DNA of 5,037 nucleotides from Chromatiales bacterium (GTDB taxonomy: Bacteria; Pseudomonadota; Gammaproteobacteria; UBA6429; Thiohalophilaceae): assembly GCA_024641465.1 (NCBI GenBank), contig JAHEDB010000201.1:1-5037 (forward strand). The letters are read 5' to 3'. The translations under genes were made by a program, and so were the position numbers. The notes beneath the pieces were generated by a model. That model saw nothing but the letters and a program-made list of their open reading frames with translations, did not search any database and was not told the DNA's origin. How positions within the stretch are numbered: the stretch's first letter is position 1; each line of letters begins with the position of its first letter. Below, piece after piece: positions 1 to 5,037 of this stretch.

Positions 1-371
1 TGATGGATAACCCGGAGACCGCCCTGCTGATACTGCAAAAATTCAGGGAACACGGTTTTCGAATTGCGATCGATGACTTTGGCACCGGTTATTCCAGCCT
101 GAGTTATCTGCATGCCTTCCCGATTGATACCCTGAAGATCGATCGCAGCTTCGTCATGTCCATGCAGGATAATCGTACCAGCCTGAATATCGTGCATGCC
201 ATCATCGGTCTGGCCAAGGCCATTGGCCTGACCCTGATCGCGGAAGGGGTCGAGACGAAAGAACAACTGGAGAGCCTGCAATATCTGGAGTGCGATCATG
301 TACAGGGCTATTATTTTTACAAGCCCATGCCCTTCCCCGCGGTGCTTGAACTACTCAAGACCAACGCCTGA
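1..371 (+). CDS. EAL-domain cyclic-di-GMP phosphodiesterase, C-terminal fragment (5' end outside window)
   Basis: This is the end of an EAL domain, the phosphodiesterase that hydrolyses the second messenger c-di-GMP to pGpG in the cytoplasm. The frame is open at the left edge; the ATG at 3-5 is most likely internal, because the EAL signature and the first metal ligands that come before this point in the family are missing. Counting from that ATG, visible motifs are DDFGTGYSSL (D24, D25, metal binding), LKIDRSF (K45, catalytic lysine), AEGVET (E81, metal ligand/loop) and QGYYFYKPM (Q101), followed by a short tail. All catalytic residues in the visible part are intact, so this half gives no sign of a degenerate enzyme. 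Whether a GGDEF, PAS or membrane sensor domain precedes it cannot be seen. The stop TGA is at 369-371, one base from the stop of the opposing gene. Confidence 0.93.
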   Translation, partial: MDNPETALLILQKFREHGFRIAIDDFGTGYSSLSYLHAFPIDTLKIDRSFVMSMQDNRTSLNIVHAIIGLAKAIGLTLIAEGVETKEQLESLQYLECDHVQGYYFYKPMPFPAVLELLKTNA

Positions 372-372
372 C

Positions 373-1146
373 TCAGTCTTCATCCCGCTCACTGCATGAA
401 TTAAAAAACTGTTTCGCGGTGCGGCCACTGCGTGCGCCACCCTTGGCCTGGGAAAACTGTTTCGCCGCATGGTGCAGGGCCTCACGGTCACCGCGATAAT
501 CGCGGAAGTAGTGATCGACCATGGCCAGGTATTGATCCTGGTTCGGCGGATAAAAAGACAACCACAGGCCAAAGCGGTCTGACAGAGAGATCTTTTCCTC
601 GATGGCATCGGCATAGTGCAACTCACCCTCGACCAGTCCGCTGCTGCGGTTGTCCTGCATACTCTCCGGCACCAGGTGGCGGCGATTGGAGGAGGCGTAG
701 ATCAGCACATTGTCCGGCGGCGATTCGATCGACCCCTCCAGCACGCTCTTGAGTGATTTGTAGTGTGTCTCATTGGCCTCAAACGACAGGTCATCGCAAA
801 ACAGGATGAAGCGGTGTTCGGTATCACGGATTTCATCGACGATCTCCGGTAAATACAGCAGGTCCGACTTTTCCACCTCGACCAGTCGCAGGCCCTGATC
901 GCGATAGTGATTGAATATCGCCTTGATCAGCGATGACTTACCCGTACCACGCGCGCCCCACAACAGGGCATTGTTGGCGGGCTTACCCAGCATAAAGCGC
1001 CCGGTATTATGCGCCAGTTGCTGTTTTTGTTCGTCGATACCCAACAGATCATCCAGACCAATCGTATCGATGTGCTGCACCGGTCGCAGGTATTCCTTTC
1101 TCGCGCGCCAGATCGCGGCGTGGTGTTTATGCCAATCTAAAGTCAT
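373..1146 (-). CDS. DUF815-type AAA+ ATP-binding protein
   Basis: A 257-residue cytoplasmic P-loop ATPase of the AAA+ class that best fits the DUF815 family, whose biological role is not established. After an N-terminal region of about 58 residues come Walker A GARGTGKSS (64-72, K70), Walker B FILFCDDL (113-120, D118/D119), a sensor-1-like YASSNRR (150-156, N154), LSDRFG (188-193, possible arginine finger R191) and a C-terminal GGARSGRTAKQF (236-247) suited to a sensor-2 arginine. The start is well fixed: the in-frame stop upstream is at 1201-1203, no other ATG, GTG or TTG lies between it and this ATG, and the next Met is residue 52, close to the P-loop. No good Shine-Dalgarno sequence is visible (only AAAAG). 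There is no signal peptide or membrane segment. It converges on the EAL gene and diverges from the phosphate-binding gene, so it appears monocistronic. The ATPase fold is certain; the cellular function is unknown. Confidence 0.9.
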   Translation of the reverse strand: MTLDWHKHHAAIWRARKEYLRPVQHIDTIGLDDLLGIDEQKQQLAHNTGRFMLGKPANNALLWGARGTGKSSLIKAIFNHYRDQGLRLVEVEKSDLLYLPEIVDEIRDTEHRFILFCDDLSFEANETHYKSLKSVLEGSIESPPDNVLIYASSNRRHLVPESMQDNRSSGLVEGELHYADAIEEKISLSDRFGLWLSFYPPNQDQYLAMVDHYFRDYRGDREALHHAAKQFSQAKGGARSGRTAKQFFNSCSERDED

Positions 1147-1186
1147 ATTTACTTTTAACCATGCGAAAAGCCGTAGATTTCCCCGT

Positions 1187-1220
1187 CTGTCATATAGCTG
1201 TCATATTGGCCCGCTATAGT
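1187..1220 (+). promoter_or_regulatory. Pho box (PhoB site) and -10 of the phosphate-binding gene
   Basis: Two perfect CTGTCAT repeats lie at 1187-1193 and 1198-1204, separated by ATAG. This gives the 11-bp period of a PhoB dimer site. Exactly 10 bp after the second repeat is TATAGT (1215-1220), a good -10. This arrangement, with the Pho box standing in for the -35, matches the classic PhoB-activated phoA promoter as I recall it. Transcription would start near 1226-1228, leaving a leader of about 50 nt before the ATG at 1277. The direct repeats give the site a direction, toward the PstS-like gene and away from the ATPase gene. PhoB control is inferred from the motif together with the gene's phosphate-related product. 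Confidence 0.85.
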
Positions 1221-1276
1221 CATTCCTCTGTCACAAACCTGCAACACTCTTACTTATTATATCGGTCTCCAGGCTT

Positions 1277-2596
1277 ATGAATCGTTTTATACTTACCATA
1301 CTGATTTTTATCAGCTCCATCATTATCCCCGTCCAGGCCGCTACTCCGCAAGTATTGCGCATCCATGGCTCGAATACCGTCGGCGCCAGCCTGGCCCCTG
1401 CCCTGATCGATGCCTGGCTGAGACAAAAGGGTTACACGCAGATCACCCGCCAGAAACTCGCCGATGAGGAACATCGGATCCGGGCGGAGAATAGCGATGG
1501 CAAGGTGGTCGAGGTTGAGCTGCATGCCCACGGTTCCACTACCGCCTTCCAGGACCTGGCCGCGGGCAAGACCGATCTCGGCATGGCGTCCCGGCCCATC
1601 AAGGACAAGGAGATCAGAGAACTGGCCGCGCTGGGCAATCTGAGTGGCCCGAGTGGTGAATATGTCATCGCCCTCGACGGCTTGTCCGTTATCGTGAACC
1701 CTCACAACCCCCTGACCACGATCGCCAAGGGCCGCCTGAAACAGATTTTTTCCGGCCAGATTACCCACTGGTCGCAACTCGGTATTGCCGGTGGACGGAT
1801 CAATGTCTACGCCCGCGACGATAAGTCCGGCACCTATGACACCTTCAAGTCTCTGGTGCTCGACAAAAACAACCCGCTGACCAGTAGCGCCAAACGCTAT
1901 GAATCCAACGCCCAGTTGTCGGATGATGTGGCGCAGGATCGCAATGGCATTGGCTTTGTCGGACTGGCCTATGTGCGAAAGGCAAAGGCCCTGGCCATTG
2001 CCGAAGAGGGTGCCACGCCGCTCAAGCCGCTGCCGTTTAATGTTTCGACAGAAGATTATGCCCTGGCGCGGCGGCTGTTTCTTTATCTGCCGGAAAAGAA
2101 TCGCAACCCCCTGCTGAAGGAGTTCGCCGATTTTGCCATCTCCAGCGAGGCCCAGCCTATTGTCGATAGCGTGGGTTTTGTCTCGCAGGCGATCCATGAC
2201 CGGCAGTTCAGTTTGCCCGAGCAGGCACCAACTGAATATCGAACACTGACCCACAACGCTAAACGGCTATCGTTAAATATTCGGTTTCGGACAGGCGATG
2301 TCAAACTCGATAACAAGGCCGTGCGCGATGTGCAGCGCCTGGCGGAATTTGTCAGGCAGTCTGCGAATAAAGGCCGTCAGATCATGCTGTTTGGTTTCTC
2401 GGATAGTCACGAGAGCCTGCCCTACGCAAGTTATTCCCTGTCCATCAGCCGCGCCGATGCCGTCGCCGACCAGTTTGTGAGTAACCATATTACACCGTTC
2501 GTTACACGCGGTTATGGTGCAGACCTGGCGGTGGCGAGCAATCAGAGCGAACAAGGGCAGAATAAGAATCGACGTGTCGAGGTGTGGATAAAATAG
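1277..2596 (+). CDS. Secreted PstS-like phosphate-binding domain fused to OmpA-like peptidoglycan-binding domain
   Basis: A 439-residue envelope protein. Residues 1-21 form a signal peptide (MNR, a hydrophobic stretch, then V-Q-A with likely cleavage after A21), so it is exported to the periplasm. Residues about 25-303 are a PstS-like substrate-binding domain: GSNTV (31-35), AHGSTTA (84-90), MASRPI (103-108), LDGLSVIVNP (133-142), the hinge-lobe motif RDDKSGTYDTF (180-190) and GIGFVGLAYV (224-233). These are the loops that hold phosphate in the family. After a linker, residues about 331-439 are an OmpA-like domain: IRFRTG (335-340), GFSD (373-376), LSISRADAV (388-396) and NKNRRVEVWI (429-438). 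D376 and R392 match the Asp and Arg that bind diaminopimelate in OmpA homologues. The expected role is to bind phosphate while tethered to the wall. No permease or ATPase genes adjoin. Start: first ATG, weak AGG only 3 nt upstream. A Pho box precedes it. Confidence 0.9.
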   Translation: MNRFILTILIFISSIIIPVQAATPQVLRIHGSNTVGASLAPALIDAWLRQKGYTQITRQKLADEEHRIRAENSDGKVVEVELHAHGSTTAFQDLAAGKTDLGMASRPIKDKEIRELAALGNLSGPSGEYVIALDGLSVIVNPHNPLTTIAKGRLKQIFSGQITHWSQLGIAGGRINVYARDDKSGTYDTFKSLVLDKNNPLTSSAKRYESNAQLSDDVAQDRNGIGFVGLAYVRKAKALAIAEEGATPLKPLPFNVSTEDYALARRLFLYLPEKNRNPLLKEFADFAISSEAQPIVDSVGFVSQAIHDRQFSLPEQAPTEYRTLTHNAKRLSLNIRFRTGDVKLDNKAVRDVQRLAEFVRQSANKGRQIMLFGFSDSHESLPYASYSLSISRADAVADQFVSNHITPFVTRGYGADLAVASNQSEQGQNKNRRVEVWIK

Positions 2597-2649
2597 CAGC
2601 CGGCGAACTATATCAACCTGCTAGGCATTTAACCCGATTTTGATATTTA

Positions 2650-2706
2650 ACCACGGGGAAAACAATCCACTACAATTCATGTTTTAGCCCCCGTGTTCCC
2701 CGTGGT
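2650..2706. repeat. 11-bp perfect inverted repeat between convergent genes, possible bidirectional terminator or dispersed repeat
   Basis: ACCACGGGGAA (2650-2660) and its exact reverse complement TTCCCCGTGGT (2696-2706) flank a 35-nt interior. A competing fold pairs ACGGGGAAAAC (2653-2663) with GTTTT (2681-2685) and CCCCGT (2689-2694), leaving a 3-nt bulge and a 17-nt loop. CCCCGTG also occurs twice in direct orientation (2689-2695 and 2698-2704). The element sits between two converging genes. To the right it is followed by AT-rich sequence without a clean T-run, so it is not a textbook rho-independent terminator. It may terminate in both directions, or be a copy of an interspersed repeat of this genome. 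Confidence 0.5.
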
Positions 2707-2750
2707 AGAAATTTATATTTTGTATTTGGTGGCAAGCCTATTTACAGAGT

Positions 2751-2777
2751 TAGAAATAGCCGCGCCATGGAGGGCGC
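2751..2777 (-). terminator. Weak hairpin downstream of the response regulator gene
   Basis: On the minus strand, just past the stop of the response regulator gene, GCGCC (complement of 2773-2777) pairs with GGCGC (complement of 2762-2766) across a 6-nt loop. GGCTATTTCT follows, only moderately T-rich. The stem is short and the tail poor, so this is a candidate terminator only, on the strength of its position. Confidence 0.3.
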
Positions 2778-2779
2778 AA

Positions 2780-3904
2780 CTACTTCAAGCCTTTGACCAG
2801 TGTATTATGGATCTTCTCGAACTCGTCATACAGCTCCTTACCATCCTCAAAGATCTCCGCCGTCTTGTTCTTGGCATAAAGAATAATGCCGCGCACCGTA
2901 TCTTCCTGACTCTCGGACAGTCCAAAACCAAACATCGCCTCTTCCATGCGGTGTAAAAGGTCATCAATAGCCGCCAGGTTGGCGTGTTGCATATCGCGGT
3001 AGGCCGTGTCGATACTTTGCAATGCACTCGAAACGGTTTTTATAACCTCGTCCTTGCGCTGCACCACGACGCTACTCAATAATAATTTAACTTTCACTTC
3101 CAGTGCATCACACAGATTTCCCAGGATGTCTTTTAACAAGCCGTATTTTTCCGCATCATCGACCGGCATATTCAGCACCAGCAGGGAGAAATCCCGGTAA
3201 TTGATAATGGTGCGCGTCTGAAAATCAAAGAAACGGCCCTTGTTGCGCGCCATCTCGATCACGTTGGCCTCTAGCGGCGATACTTCGGCACCGTGCTTGT
3301 AATTAACAACGCCAGTCGGAGTATGGAACTGCACCACCACCGCCAGTCCGAGTGCGGATGACACATCAAATAGTTTTGTGGCCAAACCGGCAAAATCATT
3401 TACCTCGGTTATCGCCTTGGTGAACTGCAATACCTGGCCAAGGTTACTGGTATAACTCATGGCCTGCATCGCGGCATTGAATGAATCCTGCACCTGCCGG
3501 GTCAGGGCATGGTGTTTGATCCGTTTGTCGATGATATGGCGAATCTTGATCACCACCTCTTCACCCTCGATGGGTTTGCTGATGTAGTCATCCCCACCCA
3601 CCTCATAGCCCTTGAGCTTTTCCTCCAGCGAATGCTTCGCCGATACAAAAATAAACGGCACCTCCTGCATACCCTCTATGGTGCGAACCCGGGTGCACAG
3701 GTCATAACCATTCAGCTCCGGCATTTCCACATCCGATACGATCGCGCACAGTTGCCGCCCCTTATCCTGTATCACTCCCAGCGCCTGTTGACCATTTTCA
3801 GCGGTCAACACCGTGTAGCCTGCGCTTTGGATATGCACGCTAAGCAATTCCAGTAAGAAGGGGTCATCATCAACAACAAGAATATTAGTGTTATTTGCGC
3901 TCAC
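2780..3904 (-). CDS. Response regulator: N-terminal receiver domain plus uncharacterised C-terminal region
   Basis: A 374-residue cytoplasmic protein. Residues about 6-125 are a CheY-like receiver: acidic cluster D12-D13-D14, phospho-acceptor D58 in IVSDVEMP, S88 in the usual Thr/Ser position (FVSAK), and conserved K110 in ISKPIE. All phosphotransfer residues are present. A helical stretch (about 125-155) leads to an alpha/beta region of about 155-275 that could be GAF-like, judged only from pattern (for example AVVVQFHTPTGVV and FSLLVLNMP). The end (280-374) is rich in charge and probably all-helical. I see no HTH, GGDEF, EAL, HD-GYP, kinase or methylesterase motif, so it may act through protein contacts. 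The start is GTG: an in-frame TAA (3905-3907) abuts it and AAGGGA lies 6 nt upstream. No histidine kinase is next to it. The receiver call is very sure; the C-terminal call is tentative. Confidence 0.92.
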   Translation of the reverse strand: MSANNTNILVVDDDPFLLELLSVHIQSAGYTVLTAENGQQALGVIQDKGRQLCAIVSDVEMPELNGYDLCTRVRTIEGMQEVPFIFVSAKHSLEEKLKGYEVGGDDYISKPIEGEEVVIKIRHIIDKRIKHHALTRQVQDSFNAAMQAMSYTSNLGQVLQFTKAITEVNDFAGLATKLFDVSSALGLAVVVQFHTPTGVVNYKHGAEVSPLEANVIEMARNKGRFFDFQTRTIINYRDFSLLVLNMPVDDAEKYGLLKDILGNLCDALEVKVKLLLSSVVVQRKDEVIKTVSSALQSIDTAYRDMQHANLAAIDDLLHRMEEAMFGFGLSESQEDTVRGIILYAKNKTAEIFEDGKELYDEFEKIHNTLVKGLK

Positions 3905-3910
3905 TTATTT

Positions 3911-3916
3911 TCCCTT
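3911..3916 (-). promoter_or_regulatory. Ribosome binding site fixing the GTG start of the response regulator
   Basis: The minus strand reads AAGGGA, then six bases (AAATAA), then GTG. The last three of those six bases are an in-frame TAA stop, so translation cannot begin farther upstream in this frame. The spacing suits a Shine-Dalgarno sequence. Confidence 0.7.
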
Positions 3917-4101
3917 AAATAATTTGTTATTTAAACTAATCAGCCAAAGCCACTCCCTGTATTAACGGTCAAATTTGGTTTAGGGTTAAGGTTCAGAAGG
4001 TTTAATTCAGTGATATTTTCCGGCAAGACATGCACAAAAGGTGACCGGAGTTAACGCCACAGACAACGCCTTTGCGTTGGCCACTACCACAGATTTGTTA
4101 C

Positions 4102-4107
4102 GGAGGA
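4102..4107 (+). promoter_or_regulatory. Strong ribosome binding site selecting a TTG start
   Basis: GGAGGA at 4102-4107 lies at ideal distance from the in-frame TTG at 4113 (GGAGG plus six bases). This decides the start of the glutamine amidotransferase over the in-frame GTG at 4041, which lacks a properly spaced site: AAAAGG touches it directly. Confidence 0.8.
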
Positions 4108-4112
4108 CTACG

Positions 4113-4814
4113 TTGAAGATAGGTATGCTCGAGGCGGACAATCTTGCGCCGGAAATTAGTCAACAATTTGGCCGCTACAGTGATATGGCCCGCGCCCTGT
4201 TGCAGTCACTCGAACCCCGGCTCGATTTTCAAACCTATAGCGTCATCAACGGTGAATACCCGGCAACGTCTGACGAATGCGATGCCTGGGTGCTCACCGG
4301 CAGCCAGGCCGGTGCCTATGATGACGATGCGTGGATCCGACGGCTTGAGCTGTATATCCGCGAGCTGGCAGGGCAACAGAAAAAACTCATCGGGATTTGT
4401 TTCGGCCATCAACTCATCGCCCAGGCCCTTGGCGGCAAGGTCGAAAAGAGCGCCAGGGGCTGGGGCGTGGGCGTGATGACGAGTGAGATTTTTTTACACA
4501 AGGACTGGATGCGGCCTTCGCAGCAGCGATTCTCTCTGCTGGTCAGTCACCAGGACCAGGTCATCGAACTGCCACCCGGCGCAGAGCGACTGGCCGGTAA
4601 TGAATTCTGTCCCAACAGCAGCTACCTGCTAAATGACCATATCCTGACTTTTCAGGGCCACCCGGAATTCAACGTCGCCTATGCCCGGCTATTGATGGAC
4701 AAAAGGCGCGAGCTTATCGGCGAACAACGCTACCAACAGGCGCTGGCCTCACTGCAACAACAAACCGATCATGAACTCATCGCCGCGTGGATGGTGAATT
4801 TTATTCAGCCGTGA
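4113..4814 (+). CDS. Stand-alone class I glutamine amidotransferase (GMP-synthase-like GATase1)
   Basis: A 233-residue cytoplasmic enzyme of the triad class I glutamine amidotransferase fold, which releases ammonia from glutamine or cleaves related gamma-glutamyl amides. With the TTG read as Met it begins MKIGMLEADN, as family members do. Other motifs are WVLTGSQAGAYDDDAWI (59-75, oxyanion/substrate loop), GICFGHQ (94-100, nucleophile C96), LVSHQDQV (143-150) and FQGHPEF (180-186) with H183 and E185. The triad Cys-His-Glu is complete. No ATP-pyrophosphatase domain follows, so this is not a whole GMP synthase. It resembles the COG0518-type stand-alone proteins, whose substrate usually cannot be told from sequence. 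Starting at GTG 4041 would add 24 residues that look unrelated to the family. It is transcribed divergently from the response regulator, with no downstream partner gene in the window. Confidence 0.9.
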   Translation: MKIGMLEADNLAPEISQQFGRYSDMARALLQSLEPRLDFQTYSVINGEYPATSDECDAWVLTGSQAGAYDDDAWIRRLELYIRELAGQQKKLIGICFGHQLIAQALGGKVEKSARGWGVGVMTSEIFLHKDWMRPSQQRFSLLVSHQDQVIELPPGAERLAGNEFCPNSSYLLNDHILTFQGHPEFNVAYARLLMDKRRELIGEQRYQQALASLQQQTDHELIAAWMVNFIQP

Positions 4815-4823
4815 TGAGAGGGT

Positions 4824-4904
4824 GCGTCTTACTCACCTTGTGTGCTTAACCGGCGTACGGCATGTCGAAGCGTAGGGTGCGTCCCACGCACCGTGTGTTT
4901 TTAT
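4824..4904. repeat. Direct repeat copy 1 (81 bp visible match, 133-bp period)
   Basis: This stretch matches 4957-5037 at 78 of 81 positions; the differences are 4831 A/G, 4853 G/A and 4854 C/T. The offset is 133 bp. It begins 9 bp after the stop of the glutamine amidotransferase gene. It contains the GGTGCGT-CCC-ACGCACC hairpin and a T-run. No coding capacity is seen. Confidence 0.95.
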
Positions 4905-4941
4905 CATTGCCGGTGATAACGGTGCGCAGGGCGCACCCTAC
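4872..4941. repeat. 70-bp imperfect palindrome with GTAGGGTGCG ends (REP/MITE-like)
   Basis: The left arm 4872-4894 and right arm 4919-4941 are inverse complements at 20 of 23 positions. The outer 10 bp, GTAGGGTGCG and CGCACCCTAC, are perfect. Each arm is itself a hairpin: GGTGCGT/ACGCACC at 4876-4892 and GGTGCGC/GCGCACC at 4921-4937. The centre is a further inverted pair, TTATCA (4901-4906) and TGATAA (4914-4919). GTAGGGTGCG-type palindromes recur between genes in many proteobacteria, to my knowledge. No transposase is present, so this would be a non-autonomous repeat if mobile at all. Confidence 0.75.
4876..4904 (+). terminator. Hairpin plus T-run, possible terminator of the amidotransferase gene
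   Basis: GGTGCGT (4876-4882) and ACGCACC (4886-4892) form a perfect 7-bp GC-rich stem with a CCC loop. After GTGTG comes a run of five T (4898-4902). The five bases between stem and T-run are not ideal, but position about 60 bp after the stop fits a terminator. The same hairpin recurs in the second repeat copy (5009-5025), so the termination role may be secondary to its being a repeat element. Confidence 0.45.
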
Positions 4942-4956
4942 CTAAGTTGGCTGCGG

Positions 4957-5037
4957 GCGTCTTGCTCACCTTGTGTGCTTAACCGATGTACGGCATGTCG
5001 AAGCGTAGGGTGCGTCCCACGCACCGTGTGTTTTTAT
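4957..5037. repeat. Direct repeat copy 2, cut by the window end
   Basis: This is the second copy of the 133-bp-period unit and matches 4824-4904 at 78 of 81 positions right up to the last base. The identity does not end before the window edge, so the unit probably continues and more copies may follow. It includes the same hairpin (5009-5025) and T-run (5031-5035). Confidence 0.93.

Noticed and set aside
1147..1276. Sigma-70 promoter for the AAA+ ATPase gene on the minus strand
   Set aside because: TATAGC and TTGCAG-like hexamers exist but their spacing (about 20 bp) is outside the usual range, so no site is called.
1250..2254. A 334-codon open frame on the minus strand across the phosphate-binding gene
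   Set aside because: It lies antisense to a gene with clear domain motifs, shows no recognisable family motif, signal or ribosome binding site, and looks like a by-product of the codon usage of the real gene.
2693..2956. An 87-codon plus-strand frame overlapping the 3' end of the response regulator gene
   Set aside because: Most of it is the complement of a well-supported coding region; no ribosome binding site or motif supports it.
3509..3856. A 115-codon plus-strand frame inside the response regulator gene
   Set aside because: It is antisense to the receiver domain, whose active-site residues are all present on the other strand; no independent support.
3942..3947. Sigma-70 -35 (TTGGCT on the minus strand) for the response regulator gene
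   Set aside because: No convincing -10 lies 16-18 bp away; the region is merely AT-rich.
4041..4112. N-terminal extension of the amidotransferase from GTG 4041
   Set aside because: The 24 residues precede the normal family start and the GTG has no properly spaced ribosome binding site, while the TTG at 4113 has an excellent one.
4821..5037. CRISPR array
   Set aside because: The repeated block is 81 bp or longer with a 133-bp period, the segments between contain the inverse of the same motif rather than unique spacers, and no cas gene is seen.

Overview
The window looks like chromosomal DNA of a gammaproteobacterium. The evidence is an EAL phosphodiesterase, a gammaproteobacterial-style Pho box, a DUF815-type AAA+ ATPase, a CheY-like response regulator, and GTG/TTG starts with good Shine-Dalgarno sequences. 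Base composition is moderate, about half GC. Genus cannot be given from the sequence alone.

Layout from left to right. (1) 1-371, plus strand: the C-terminal end of an EAL c-di-GMP phosphodiesterase whose N-terminal part lies outside the window. (2) 373-1146, minus strand: a complete DUF815-type AAA+ ATPase that converges on the EAL gene with one base between the two stop codons. (3) 1147-1276: a divergent intergenic region with a near-ideal Pho box and a -10 hexamer spaced as in PhoB-dependent promoters, reading rightward. (4) 1277-2596, plus strand: a secreted PstS-like phosphate-binding domain fused to a C-terminal OmpA-like peptidoglycan-binding domain. (5) 2597-2779: a convergent intergenic region with an 11-bp perfect inverted repeat and a small GC hairpin. 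(6) 2780-3904, minus strand: a response regulator with an N-terminal receiver and a long C-terminal region with no recognisable DNA-binding or catalytic output. (7) 3905-4112: a divergent intergenic region. (8) 4113-4814, plus strand: a stand-alone class I glutamine amidotransferase, best started at a TTG with a strong ribosome binding site. (9) 4815-5037: tandem 133-bp-period repeats built from GGTGCG/CGCACC hairpins, running off the window end.

The genes do not form one operon. Strands alternate +,-,+,-,+, so each gene probably has its own promoter. The strongest functional inference is that phosphate starvation, through PhoB, switches on the wall-anchored phosphate-binding fusion protein. 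No pstC, pstA or pstB is present beside it. I did not find a clear multi-gene undescribed system. The most interesting items are the PstS-OmpA fusion under a Pho box, the orphan response regulator with an unassigned C-terminal region, and the nested repeat array at the right end.
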